Shown: positions 17,949-26,159 of the stretch, one piece after another
Layout of the letters: each line of letters starts with the position of its first letter
Position numbering within the stretch: the first letter of the stretch is position 1
Assembly (NCBI GenBank): GCA_046318595.1
Contig: JBKCTV010000024.1
Span: forward strand, 4,168-68,167
DNA length: 64,000 nt
DNA from: DAITMV01 sp046318595
GTDB lineage: Bacteria; Pseudomonadota; Gammaproteobacteria; Burkholderiales; Burkholderiaceae_B
Direction: 5' to 3'
The notes under the pieces: model-generated
Seen by the model: only the letters and a program-made list of their open reading frames with translations
What the model was told of the DNA's origin: nothing
Database searches by the model: none
Translations under genes and position numbers: made by a program

Positions 17949-18247
17949 AAATACTTCGCTGGGTCGTTCGCGCGCTGCTGTTCGTTTTGGTTTTGAGCTT
18001 TTCATTACGCAATATTCAAACCGTCCAGCTCGAAATCGTCCCCGGCTATACCGTGCAATTACCGCTCATCGTCCTCATGCTGCTCGTTTTTATCACGGGT
18101 GTGGTTACCGCCTGGCTGTTACTGTTGCCGTCCTGGTGGAAAGCTCGGCGTGCAGTTGGTTGCCACCATCTGGCGGCGAACGGAGAGCCATCGGCTAGTG
18201 TTCCGCCTGGCGCCACGCTAGCGCAGGACCGCCCGTATGGAATTTGA
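17945..18247 (+). CDS. lapA: Lipopolysaccharide assembly protein A (LapA, DUF1049 domain)
   Basis: The 100-residue inner-membrane protein has two hydrophobic segments at about residues 5-20 and 36-62, with the family motif SLRNIQTVQLEIVPG between them. It acts with LapB in coordinating lipopolysaccharide assembly and LpxC turnover. The frame opens with a TTG overlapping the ihfB stop (TTGA). The C-terminal 30 residues are hydrophilic and overlap the start of lapB by 11 bases, indicating coupled translation. Confidence 0.88.
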   Translation: MKILRWVVRALLFVLVLSFSLRNIQTVQLEIVPGYTVQLPLIVLMLLVFITGVVTAWLLLLPSWWKARRAVGCHHLAANGEPSASVPPGATLAQDRPYGI

Positions 18248-19451
18248 AGTCTGGTGGTTGTTGGTCGTTCCGCTGGTGTTCGTCCTGGGCTGGTGCGCTG
18301 CGCGCTTCGACTTACGGCAGGCGCGGAAGACTGCGCAGACGCTGCCGTCTTCGTACTTTCGCGGGGTCAACTTCCTACTGAACGAACAGCCAGATCATGC
18401 CATCGACGCGTTTCTCGAAGTCGCCAATCTAAATACCGAAACTGCCGAGCTGCATTTCGCTCTGGCTAATCTGTTCCGTAAGCGCGGGGAAGTCGACCGG
18501 GCGATCCGTATTCACGAATCGCTCAAAGGCCGCGCTGACCTAAGCGAACACCATCGGCTGCAAGCCGTCTATGAGTCGGGCGTGGACTATTTGCGTGCCG
18601 GTATTCTCGACCGTGCCGAGGCTGCGTTCGAATCGCTGCGCGACACGCCGCGTGCGGCCGAGGCCTCCCGCAAGCTGTTGGAACTCTACGAAATCGAAAA
18701 AGCCTGGGACAAGGCGATCGCCGAGGCCGGCCGGCTGCAAAGTTTGGATGCCCCCATCAAGCTCAGCGATATTGCTCATTTTCACTGTGAGCTGGCCGAG
18801 GTGGCGTTGAGCGACGATGATTCGATCCGCGCTTTCGAAGCCCTGAGCGACGCGTTGGCAGTGCATCCGGGCAGCGTTCGGGCGACTTTGATGATGGGCG
18901 AAATCGCCCTTGCGCACGACGATCGCGACAAAGCCATCGAGTATTGGCATGCCTCGGAAAAACAAAATCCCTGGTATTTGCCGCTGGTCGGCCTGCATTT
19001 ATGGAAAGCCTACGAAGCCAAAGGTGCTGTGGCTGAGGGCCTGGCTGCGCTCGAGCGCTACTGCACGGATTACCCGTCGATCGATTTGCTCAAGGTATGG
19101 GTCGATGCATTGCTGCAGAATCACGGTCCGCATGAGGCGTATGCCCGGCTGCGCATGCAGATCCGGCGCCTGCCGAGCTTGCTCGGGCTCGATCGTTTAC
19201 TGCTCATGCAGATCGATTCGACCGACGACGAGGAGCGGCGGCGCGACCTCGTCATGATGCGCGAATTGATGGCGCGGCACACCGCGCGGCTGGCGCGTTT
19301 CCGTTGTCATATCTGTGGCTTTCAGGCTAAGCAGTTTTATTGGCAATGCCCGGGCTGCGCCACCTGGGACAGTATTATTCCACGACGCGTCGAAGAGCTC
19401 GATTTTTATCCAATCCCCGATAAGCCGCCAGTGGCGGCGCATTCCCCATGA
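18237..19451 (+). CDS. lapB: Lipopolysaccharide assembly protein B (TPR + rubredoxin-like domain)
   Basis: The 404-residue protein is anchored by one N-terminal helix (residues 4-22) with a cytoplasmic TPR array (about 40-335). It ends in a rubredoxin-like metal knuckle with Cys357-x2-Cys360 and Cys371-x2-Cys374. This is the full LapB/YciM layout; in E. coli it brings LpxC to FtsH for degradation and so limits LPS synthesis. The position after lapA and before the heptose epimerase hldD fits the LPS role. It overlaps hldD by 4 bases. Confidence 0.95.
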   Translation: MEFEVWWLLVVPLVFVLGWCAARFDLRQARKTAQTLPSSYFRGVNFLLNEQPDHAIDAFLEVANLNTETAELHFALANLFRKRGEVDRAIRIHESLKGRADLSEHHRLQAVYESGVDYLRAGILDRAEAAFESLRDTPRAAEASRKLLELYEIEKAWDKAIAEAGRLQSLDAPIKLSDIAHFHCELAEVALSDDDSIRAFEALSDALAVHPGSVRATLMMGEIALAHDDRDKAIEYWHASEKQNPWYLPLVGLHLWKAYEAKGAVAEGLAALERYCTDYPSIDLLKVWVDALLQNHGPHEAYARLRMQIRRLPSLLGLDRLLLMQIDSTDDEERRRDLVMMRELMARHTARLARFRCHICGFQAKQFYWQCPGCATWDSIIPRRVEELDFYPIPDKPPVAAHSP

Positions 19452-20467
19452 CAACGCATATCGTAGTGACCGGCGCGGCCGGCTTTATCGGCAATAATCT
19501 CGTGCGTGCATTGAACGCGCGTGGGCTCACCGACATCATCGCCGTCGACAGCCTCACCCGCGCCGACAAATTCCTCAATCTGACCGGCTGCGACGTGGCC
19601 GACTACATGGACAAAACCGAATTTCGGGCGCGGCTCAAGGCGGACGGTCTTCCGGCCATCGAAGCGATTTTTCATGAAGGTGCGTGTTCCGACACCATGG
19701 AGCACAATGGTGCTTATATGATGGACAACAACTACCGCTATACGGTGGATGTGTTCGAATACGCGCAGGCCCGGAAAATCCCTTTGTTGTACGCCTCGTC
19801 GGCGGCGGTCTATGGCGGTGGCACCCGATTCGTCGAGCAGCGCGATGCCGAGGCGCCCTTGAACGTGTATGGCTATTCGAAGTTTTTATTCGATCAGGCG
19901 CTGCGCCGTGCCTTGCGCGCCGGTCTGCGGGCGCCCGTCACGGGCTTTCGATACTTCAACGTCTACGGTCCGCACGAGCAACATAAAGGACGCATGGCAT
20001 CGGTGGCGTTTCATCATTTTCAACAGTTTCGCGCCGACGGCCGGGTGCGTTTATTTGGCGGCTGGGATGGGTACGCGGATGGGGCTCAGCAGCGCGATTT
20101 CGTATCCGTAGACGATGTGGTTGCCGTCAACCTGCATTTTTTGGATAAACAAGGCCCTTCAGGCGTGTTCAATCTCGGGACGGGCCGTGCGCAAACCTTT
20201 AACGACGTGGCGCTCGCGGTGCTCAATGCAATGCGCCGGCATACGGGGCAGGCGGAGCTGGGCCTGTCCCGGGCGGTCTCCGATTGGTTTCTGGAATATA
20301 TTCCTTTTCCGGATGCGCTCAAAGGAAAATACCAAAGCTTTACTCAGGCTGATTTGACGCAACTGCGCGCGGCCGGCTGTGGCCATGATTTTCTGTCGGT
20401 CGAAGCCGGGATTGCGCGTTATATCGATTATTTGCAAAAAAACCCAAAAAATTTTGGAACTAATTAA
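19448..20467 (+). CDS. hldD: ADP-L-glycero-D-manno-heptose-6-epimerase
   Basis: The 339-residue short-chain dehydrogenase-type epimerase makes the ADP-heptose used in the LPS inner core. It has the NADP-binding VTGAAGFIGNN, the catalytic YGYSK (Tyr-x3-Lys), FHEGACSDTME and the HldD-specific FRYFNVYGPHEQHKGRMAS region. Length is close to the usual 310-330. It is last in the ihfB-lapA-lapB-hldD string; hldE, which follows in some relatives, is not adjacent here. Confidence 0.96.
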   Translation: MTTHIVVTGAAGFIGNNLVRALNARGLTDIIAVDSLTRADKFLNLTGCDVADYMDKTEFRARLKADGLPAIEAIFHEGACSDTMEHNGAYMMDNNYRYTVDVFEYAQARKIPLLYASSAAVYGGGTRFVEQRDAEAPLNVYGYSKFLFDQALRRALRAGLRAPVTGFRYFNVYGPHEQHKGRMASVAFHHFQQFRADGRVRLFGGWDGYADGAQQRDFVSVDDVVAVNLHFLDKQGPSGVFNLGTGRAQTFNDVALAVLNAMRRHTGQAELGLSRAVSDWFLEYIPFPDALKGKYQSFTQADLTQLRAAGCGHDFLSVEAGIARYIDYLQKNPKNFGTN

Positions 20468-20469
20468 TT

Positions 20470-20644
20470 TTATATGACACAGAGTAGTGTCGGTGCACGA
20501 AATTTCGTTTCGAGCTCTCTTTCCCCTGAGAGAGTGCGCACCGGCTCTGTCGGATACTCGTTGGTTTCGCCCGATTCCAACGCCCGGCAGGTTTGTCTCC
20601 TCAAGCTTTACTTTGGCCCGCTGCATGGCGGGCCTTTTTTTTCT
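20470..20644 (+). ncRNA. Candidate structured small RNA or 5' leader
   Basis: The 210-base gap after hldD folds on inspection into three consecutive elements. Stem I pairs GTCGGTGC (20489-20496) with GCACCGGC (20538-20545) and encloses a CTCTCT/AGAGAG hairpin (20515-20534). Stem II pairs CTGTCGG (20547-20553) with CCGGCAG (20584-20590) and encloses CGTTGG/CCAACG (20559-20582). A strong terminator ends the block. It could be an independent small RNA, the hldD 3' end, or an attenuator-like leader for the DUF4864 gene that starts 35 bases later. I matched it to no known RNA family. Confidence 0.4.
20615..20642 (+). terminator. Rho-independent terminator
   Basis: Stem GGCCCGC (20615-20621) / GCGGGCC (20628-20634) with a six-base loop is followed directly by eight T residues. 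It ends transcription of hldD and/or the structured RNA before the DUF4864 gene. Confidence 0.93.
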
Positions 20645-20678
20645 TGGCAGTCTGCACAAAAAGAGTTAACCTTTCTCG

Positions 20679-21119
20679 ATGAAAAGTGCCCTGTTGAGCC
20701 TTCGCGCTGCGGTTTCGAGTTTATTGTTGATGGCTGCGCTGTTTGCATCGAGTGCCCATGCGCTGCCGCGCGCCGAGCTCAAGCAGATACGCAGTGTCAT
20801 CACGGATCAGCTCGACGCCTTGGCTCGCAACGACGCCAGCCGGGCCTTTGCTCATACCTCCCCGCTGTTGCAGGAAAAAATCGGTACGCCAGCCAATTTT
20901 CTGGATATGATAAAAAACACTTATGGTGTCATTTACCGACACGTTTCAGTCCAGTTTCTGCAACAAAGCGAGCAAAACGCTGCCGTATATCAGTATGTTC
21001 AATTGTCGGACGAAATGGGTCGTGTGTGGATGGCCCGTTACCGTATGCTGAAAACTGCCAAAAACCGCTGGACCATTGACGGTTGTGAGCTCGAGCAAAC
21101 CGATTTCACGGTCGTTTGA
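20679..21119 (+). CDS. Exported DUF4864 domain protein
   Basis: The 146-residue protein has a signal peptide (residues 1-28, cleavage after AHA) and a single small alpha/beta domain. The domain shows the DUF4864 pattern: IRSVITDQLDALARND at the start, FAHTSPLLQEKIGTPANF in the middle and a closing RWTIDGCELEQT. The fold resembles NTF2-like proteins and a periplasmic site is expected. No catalytic residues are obvious. It follows a terminator and has no operon partner; it is convergent with the first sigma factor gene. Confidence 0.85.
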   Translation: MKSALLSLRAAVSSLLLMAALFASSAHALPRAELKQIRSVITDQLDALARNDASRAFAHTSPLLQEKIGTPANFLDMIKNTYGVIYRHVSVQFLQQSEQNAAVYQYVQLSDEMGRVWMARYRMLKTAKNRWTIDGCELEQTDFTVV

Positions 21120-21165
21120 CCTTCTGGCTACTAATCTGAATTTCGCACAAATTTTGATGTCAGGC

Positions 21166-21843
21166 TCAAAATACGTCGCGTAAAGTATCGCGAGCGCGCG
21201 ACAGCCGCGACCGGACCGTTCCGACCGGGATGCTGAGCTCGAGTGCGGTATCTTCGTAGGTGTAACCGTCCATGACGACCAGTTGAACGACCGATGCCAT
21301 CGATCCAGGAAGCTTGCTAATTGCCAACCGAAGGCGTCCCATCATTTCGGCGCGAAGGACCATGGTCATCGGGTCATCAGCGAATTCCGTATGGATTTGC
21401 TCGCCCAGGTCGTCCGTGTTTTCGAACTGGTAACGGTATTCGGGAGCGCGGGTTATGTTGCTACGAACGACATTCAGGGCGATACCGTATAGCCAGGTTT
21501 CCGGTTTGGATTCACCCCGGAATTTGTGCCAGCAACGGTAGGCTTCCATGAATGCCTGTTGAACGACATCTTCTACGGAGGATGTGTTGCGCATGTTCTT
21601 GCGGATGAATGCAGTTAATTTAACTTTTTGAGCGCGAAAAAGCAGTTCGAAAGCGCTCATGTCAGTCGCGCTACAGGGAGAGAAAACTTCTGCTTGCGCA
21701 TGCTCTTCTTCCTGCACTTCTTCGAATTCGTCGTCTTCCCCGTTGAAAAGCGTCTCGATCAGATGGCCGTCAATGAGGTCGAGGTTAAATTCGTTGTCGC
21801 TGGATTGGTGTGCTGCTGACTGCATTGCATTCTCCCTTGACAT
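21166..21843 (-). CDS. ECF-type RNA polymerase sigma factor (first of a tandem pair)
   Basis: The 225-residue protein has an acidic N-terminal tail (about 1-60) and sigma region 2 with EDVVQQAFMEAYRCWHKFRG followed by the -10 recognition part (KPETWLYGIALNVVRSN). Region 4 (about 165-222) ends in the helix-turn-helix YEDTALELSIPVGTVRSRLSR. There is no region 3, so it is the ECF class. It is closely similar along its length to the next gene (same HKFRG[ED]SKPETWL core), marking a tandem duplication. No anti-sigma gene lies beside either. The acidic N-terminal tail is an addition that may regulate it. Target promoters are unknown. Confidence 0.9.
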   Translation of the reverse strand: MSRENAMQSAAHQSSDNEFNLDLIDGHLIETLFNGEDDEFEEVQEEEHAQAEVFSPCSATDMSAFELLFRAQKVKLTAFIRKNMRNTSSVEDVVQQAFMEAYRCWHKFRGESKPETWLYGIALNVVRSNITRAPEYRYQFENTDDLGEQIHTEFADDPMTMVLRAEMMGRLRLAISKLPGSMASVVQLVVMDGYTYEDTALELSIPVGTVRSRLSRARDTLRDVF

Positions 21844-22004
21844 TCAACCGGGTTTGGCTGATATGCCCTAAAGATATGCATCAACTGTGCCACCTATTTT
21901 TTTATGATAATTTATTGATTTTAAACAGTAAAATTTTTTTAGGGAAATGGTTTTGTTATAGGTATTCGAAATTAAGCAGGTTTTTTTTTAAGGATTCCTG
22001 AATG

Positions 22005-22628
22005 TCATATGAGTAAGCGCAAGATTTCGCGCGCACGCGACAGACGCGACCGTATGGTGCCAGCCGGTAGATGAAGCACCTGTGCCGCTTCTTCGTAGCT
22101 ATAGCCATCGAGAACGATTAGTTGCACGACCTCGCCCATGGATTCTGGCAAGGTTTCGATGGCGCGCTGCAACTCGATGATCATTTCCCCTTTAAGGATG
22201 ATCTGCAGCGGATCTTCGGCAAACTCGGTTTCAGTGAAGTCGTGCGCCTCATCGGTGCTTTCGAATTGATAGCGGTATTCGGCCGAACGGGTGACGTTGC
22301 TCCGAACGACATTCAAGGCGATACCGAAAAGCCAGGTTTCCGGTTTCGAGTCGCCCCGAAATTTATGCCAGCACCGAAAAGCTTCTATGAACGATTGCTG
22401 AACTAAGTCCTCGACCGAGGATCGGTTACGCATGTGCTTGTTGATAAAGCTCGTCAGTTTATGGCGTTGTGCCTGAAAGAGCTTTTCGAAAGTCCGGATA
22501 TCTGCTGCGGTGCGTGGACTGTAACAAATAAGCTCTTCGAGTGGTATGGAAAACTCGTCATTTAAGACTTCATTCAACATATCATCTGCAGAATAAGGTT
22601 GTGGGTTCATCGACTGCTTATGCCCCAT
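22005..22628 (-). CDS. ECF-type RNA polymerase sigma factor (second of a tandem pair)
   Basis: The 207-residue paralogue of the preceding sigma factor has region 2 as EDLVQQSFIEAFRCWHKFRG with SKPETWLFGIALNVVRSN. Region 4 contains the helix-turn-helix YEEAAQVLHLPAGTIRSRLSR. Its N-terminal tail (about 45 residues) is unlike that of its twin, suggesting different post-translational control. The 161-base stretch between the two and the 165-base stretch upstream are very AT-rich. It is divergent from egtB. An ATG six codons in (22610) is an alternative start. Confidence 0.9.
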   Translation of the reverse strand: MGHKQSMNPQPYSADDMLNEVLNDEFSIPLEELICYSPRTAADIRTFEKLFQAQRHKLTSFINKHMRNRSSVEDLVQQSFIEAFRCWHKFRGDSKPETWLFGIALNVVRSNVTRSAEYRYQFESTDEAHDFTETEFAEDPLQIILKGEMIIELQRAIETLPESMGEVVQLIVLDGYSYEEAAQVLHLPAGTIRSRLSRAREILRLLI

Positions 22629-22728
22629 ATGAGCTAGTACAATGGAGGAGACGCACTAAGTATGCCATATTTAAAATAAAACAAATATATGATTTTAAAA
22701 GACTTTAATAGCATTTTAAAAGAATTTA

Positions 22729-22774
22729 TTAAGGAAATCTTAAAAATCACTGAATGTTTGTAAGTTTTCCTTAA
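22729..22774. repeat. 9-bp inverted repeat in the sigma/egtB divergent promoter region
   Basis: TTAAGGAAA (22729-22737) and TTTCCTTAA (22766-22774) form a perfect inverted repeat 28 bases apart, ending 20 bases before the egtB ATG in an AT-rich intergenic stretch. It could be an operator or a weak hairpin; base composition makes chance occurrence quite possible. Confidence 0.35.
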
Positions 22775-22793
22775 AAGCTAAAGGTTTTCCCTG

Positions 22794-23969
22794 ATGACTG
22801 AAAATGTAGCTCGCCGCTTCGCCGAAACCCGGCGGCAAACAGAAAATTTAACTCGACCATTGAGCGAGGAGGACATGACGATTCAAGCGGCTGCTTTCGC
22901 TAGTCCAGCGAAGTGGCACTTGGCGCATACCAGCTGGTTTTTCGAAGAATTTGTCTTGCACAGTGCGGCCAACTACCGGCTGTTCGACGAAAACTTCCGT
23001 TTTTTGTTCAATTCCTACTATGAAACGCTCGGTCGTCGTCAACCTCAGTCCTTGCGGGGGTTGATTACGCGGCCTGGCTTGTCTGAGGTCATGAATTATC
23101 GGCAGCATGTGACTGCCGCGGTGCTAAAGCTTCTAGATGCGGGCGTAGATGAAGCGGTGGCCTCAGTTCTCGAGCTCGGCGTTCAGCACGAGCAGCAGCA
23201 TCAAGAGCTGTTCGTAACCGATATTTTATTCAATCTGTCGCAAAATCCTTTGTATCCTGTGTATCTACCAGCGGACCCCGTTGCTTCCCCCCAGCTCGAT
23301 ACCGAACGCGCCTGGCGGTCGTACGCAGGCGGTCTTTTCAGAATGGGCCATGCCGGCGACGGCTTTGCGTTCGATAATGAATGTCCGCAACATCGGGTAT
23401 TCGTGGAACCGTTTACTCTTGCCTCTCATCTAGTGACCAATCGCGAATGGCTGGCGTTCATCGAGGACGGTGCTTATCAGAAGCCCTTGTTATGGCTGGC
23501 GGATGGTTGGAAAACCGTGCAGGCCGACTCTTGGACCATGCCTTTGCATTGGGTCGAGCGTGCCGGAGAGTATCGACGGTATGGTTTGAACGGTTTGCAA
23601 GCACTCGAGCTGGATGCGCCCGTCATGCATATCAGTTACTTCGAGGCGAATGCTTTCGCGCGTTGGGCGGGCTGCCGCTTACCGACTGAGGCCGAATGGG
23701 AGTTCGCCATGCGAGCGGAGGAATTGCCACAGGCGTTTGGCGAGGTTTGGCAGTGGACATCGAGCGCTTACGGTGCTTATCCCGGGTTTCGGCAAAGCCA
23801 GGGGGCGCTCAACGAATACAACAGCAAGTTCATGAATGGCCAGTATGTTTTACGCGGCAGTTCTTTTGCCACGCCTGCCGGGCATGCGCGCACAACCTAT
23901 CGGAATTTCTTTTATCCTGACCAGCGCTGGCAATTTACCGGCTTGCGGCTGGCCAACCAACTCAACTAA
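22794..23969 (+). CDS. egtB: Ergothioneine biosynthesis sulfoxide synthase EgtB
   Basis: The 391-residue non-haem iron enzyme couples hercynine (trimethylhistidine) to a thiol with oxygen. The N-terminal DinB-like domain supplies the iron-binding His residues (WHLAHTSWFFEEF near 41-53; QHEQQHQE near 142). The C-terminal formylglycine-generating-enzyme-like domain has AGGLFRMGHAGDGFAFDNE, GCRLPTEAEWEFAMR and VLRGSSFATPAGHARTTYRNF. Thiol choice (cysteine versus gamma-glutamylcysteine) cannot be told by eye; no egtC amidohydrolase is adjacent, which favours direct cysteine use. The start codon is preceded by AT-rich promoter sequence. egtD follows at once. Confidence 0.94.
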   Translation: MTENVARRFAETRRQTENLTRPLSEEDMTIQAAAFASPAKWHLAHTSWFFEEFVLHSAANYRLFDENFRFLFNSYYETLGRRQPQSLRGLITRPGLSEVMNYRQHVTAAVLKLLDAGVDEAVASVLELGVQHEQQHQELFVTDILFNLSQNPLYPVYLPADPVASPQLDTERAWRSYAGGLFRMGHAGDGFAFDNECPQHRVFVEPFTLASHLVTNREWLAFIEDGAYQKPLLWLADGWKTVQADSWTMPLHWVERAGEYRRYGLNGLQALELDAPVMHISYFEANAFARWAGCRLPTEAEWEFAMRAEELPQAFGEVWQWTSSAYGAYPGFRQSQGALNEYNSKFMNGQYVLRGSSFATPAGHARTTYRNFFYPDQRWQFTGLRLANQLN

Positions 23970-23978
23970 GTGGTCACT

Positions 23979-24932
23979 ATGGCAATAACAAGCGATATTT
24001 CCCAGACCGGGCAGCTACAGATTTTTCTTGGCGATGTGCTGGCTGGCTTGGCATGCGCCCCCAAAACCTTGCCTTGCAAATGGTTTTACGACGCTATTGG
24101 CTCTGCTCTGTTTGAACGGATAACGGCCACCGACGATTACTACCCGACTCGGGTCGAGACTCGCCTGCTCGAACAGGTTGTCATCGACTTGCGGCATTTT
24201 CTGCCCGATCTGGTCGTGATCGTGGAGCCCGGCAGCGGTTCGAGCGCCAAAACCCGGCGTTTACTGGCATCGCAACCCAAATTGCAGCAATACATCCCTA
24301 TCGATATTTCTGGCGACTTTTTGCTGAACAACGCTCGGCAGTTGCATCACGAGTTCCCGCAGTTGAGCATCACACCGGTGGTCGACGATTTCACCTGCTT
24401 ACGCAAAGCGTTGCCGATTGATTCGGCAGGTAGCCGCCTGATATTTTTCCCGGGTTCGACGATAGGCAATTTCGATCCGGTGCAGGCCGAGTGGCTGCTC
24501 TGCAATTTGCGCGACAAGGTCAAGGATGCGTATCTGCTGATCGGCGTCGACATGACACAGGACAGTGAGAAGTTATTGGCGGCATACGACGATCGTCAGG
24601 GCGTCACGGCGCTCTTCAATTTAAACCTACTGGAGCGTTGCAACCGCGAACTCGAAGCGGATTTCGCCGTCGAGCGTTTTCGGCACGAGGCGCGTCTCGA
24701 CCGGCGGCGCCAGCGCGTGGAAATGCACTTGGTCAGTCAAACGGCACAAGCGGTCACGATCGACGATCGGACGTTTTCGTTTCGAGCCGGCGAAAGTATT
24801 CATACTGAAAATTCTTATAAGTATGATGAGGCCGCGTTTCGCAGCATCGCCGCGCGTTGCGGTTGGCATTTCGTGGAGGCCTGGCGCGACCGCATCGAGT
24901 CGGAGTTCGGCGTTTTCCTATTTCGCGGCTGA
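23979..24932 (+). CDS. egtD: L-histidine N(alpha)-methyltransferase EgtD
   Basis: The 317-residue SAM methyltransferase trimethylates histidine to hercynine, the first step of ergothioneine synthesis. It shows the family motifs CKWFYDAIGSALFERIT, YYPTRVET, the glycine-rich VEPGSGSSAKTR and FFPGSTIGNF, and the C-terminal IHTENSYKY substrate region. A GTG at 23970 directly after the egtB stop is an alternative start giving three more residues; I prefer the ATG. With egtB it forms a minimal two-gene operon. No C-S lyase (egtE) is adjacent in the operon, but a PLP-dependent lyase-like gene lies convergent just downstream. Confidence 0.95.
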   Translation: MAITSDISQTGQLQIFLGDVLAGLACAPKTLPCKWFYDAIGSALFERITATDDYYPTRVETRLLEQVVIDLRHFLPDLVVIVEPGSGSSAKTRRLLASQPKLQQYIPIDISGDFLLNNARQLHHEFPQLSITPVVDDFTCLRKALPIDSAGSRLIFFPGSTIGNFDPVQAEWLLCNLRDKVKDAYLLIGVDMTQDSEKLLAAYDDRQGVTALFNLNLLERCNRELEADFAVERFRHEARLDRRRQRVEMHLVSQTAQAVTIDDRTFSFRAGESIHTENSYKYDEAAFRSIAARCGWHFVEAWRDRIESEFGVFLFRG

Positions 24933-24995
24933 TGACGTTGTGCGCTCCGCATCGGGCCGGTCGCATGGCGATACTCGTATAAAACGACGCCGACG

Positions 24996-26159
24996 TTAAG
25001 CTCGACAGGCTTCTAGTGCTTGGCGCAGATCATCCTGCAAACAGTCGACTGGCTCCAGGCCAATATATAAACGGACCACGTTGGGGTTGTCCTGCCAATC
25101 GCGTCGCAGGCGCCGCAGGTCGTAAGGCGCGGCCAGGCTGACCGAGCCGCCCCAACCAAACCCCAGGTGGAAGCGTTGTAAGCGGTCAAGAAAAGCGTCG
25201 ATCTGCACGACCGACACCGATGACTCGAACACCAGCGTCAACAAACTGGCTGCGCCGCTGAAGTCCCTAGACCAAATGCCATGGCCGGGGCTGTCCGGTC
25301 GCGCCGGATGCAATACGCGTTGAATGCCGGGTTGCACTGCTAGCCAATCGGCCAATTCCCTTGTGTTTCGGTCCTGTGCTTCATAACGCAGGCGATAATG
25401 CGGCAAACTGCGCAGTAGGGTTTGGCAATCCTCGACACTGACGCCCATACCAAGGATCGTATGGACGTCATGGACTTTATGATAAAGCGCCGGGTCGCGG
25501 AAAACGACGCTACCCATCAGCAGGTCGCTGCCGCCAGACTGGTATTTCGTCAAAGCCTGTAAAGAAATGTCGGCGCCCAAATCGAAGGCGGGCAGGGCGA
25601 TTCCGGCCGACCAAGTGGTATCGGCCGCCACGACTGCGCCATGGGCATGCGCCGTCTCGGAGAGCGCCGGTAAATCAGCCACCTCCAGGGTTATCGAGCC
25701 GGGGGTTTCCACCCAGAGCAGGCGTGTATTGGCCGTGAACTCGATCGTGTCGATCCGCAAGGGATCGTATAGGCCGACTTCGATGCCATAAGCATCCCGT
25801 AAATGATAAGCCAGCGTACGTGCCGGATCGTAAATATTATCTGGTAGCAATACCCGGTCGCCGCTTGGCACCAGGCTGAGCAATATCAGGCTGATCGCGG
25901 CCAAGCCCGACGGGACCAGCACGGCGTGCTTGGCGTCTTCGAGCAATGCGAGCTTGTCTTCCAGGGCCTGCGTGGTGGGCGTGCCGAGCAAACCATAGCT
26001 GTAATTAGCACGCTGCCGCCAGTCGCGCTGCCGCAGGCTGGCGGCGTCTTTGAAAACGACGGTCGAGGCGCGAAAAGTCGGGGCGGCCAGGCTCTGAAAG
26101 CTTCCGGGCGTTTGTGTCGGCAAACGCAGCAGTTCGGCCCAGCGGTCGTCGATATTCAT
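24996..26159 (-). CDS. metC: PLP-dependent cystathionine beta-lyase family protein
   Basis: The 387-residue Cys/Met metabolism enzyme has the PLP Lys in SLQALTKYQSGGSDLLMG, YSYGLLGTPTTQALE at the N-terminus, VPSGLAAISL as the cofactor phosphate site, and WVETPGSITLEVAD. The C-terminal FGWGGSVSLAAP with Arg-x-YIGLE is the carboxylate-binding end typical of MetC. It probably cleaves cystathionine to homocysteine, pyruvate and ammonia. I start at the ATG at 26159, which overlaps the srkA stop (ATGA). It is convergent with egtD with 63 bases between, so a C-S lyase role in ergothioneine synthesis is conceivable but only inferred. Confidence 0.88.
   Translation of the reverse strand: MNIDDRWAELLRLPTQTPGSFQSLAAPTFRASTVVFKDAASLRQRDWRQRANYSYGLLGTPTTQALEDKLALLEDAKHAVLVPSGLAAISLILLSLVPSGDRVLLPDNIYDPARTLAYHLRDAYGIEVGLYDPLRIDTIEFTANTRLLWVETPGSITLEVADLPALSETAHAHGAVVAADTTWSAGIALPAFDLGADISLQALTKYQSGGSDLLMGSVVFRDPALYHKVHDVHTILGMGVSVEDCQTLLRSLPHYRLRYEAQDRNTRELADWLAVQPGIQRVLHPARPDSPGHGIWSRDFSGAASLLTLVFESSVSVVQIDAFLDRLQRFHLGFGWGGSVSLAAPYDLRRLRRDWQDNPNVVRLYIGLEPVDCLQDDLRQALEACRA

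Noticed and set aside
20515..20545. Glycine-riboswitch-like CTCTCAGG on the minus strand of the structured RNA region
   Set aside because: The companion glycine motifs (GGAGAG and the ACCG-AAG linker) are absent and the strong terminator is on the plus strand.
21166..22628. HrpL/BtrS-type (type III secretion) identity for the tandem sigma factors
   Set aside because: They share only general ECF features by eye, and no secretion genes are in the window.
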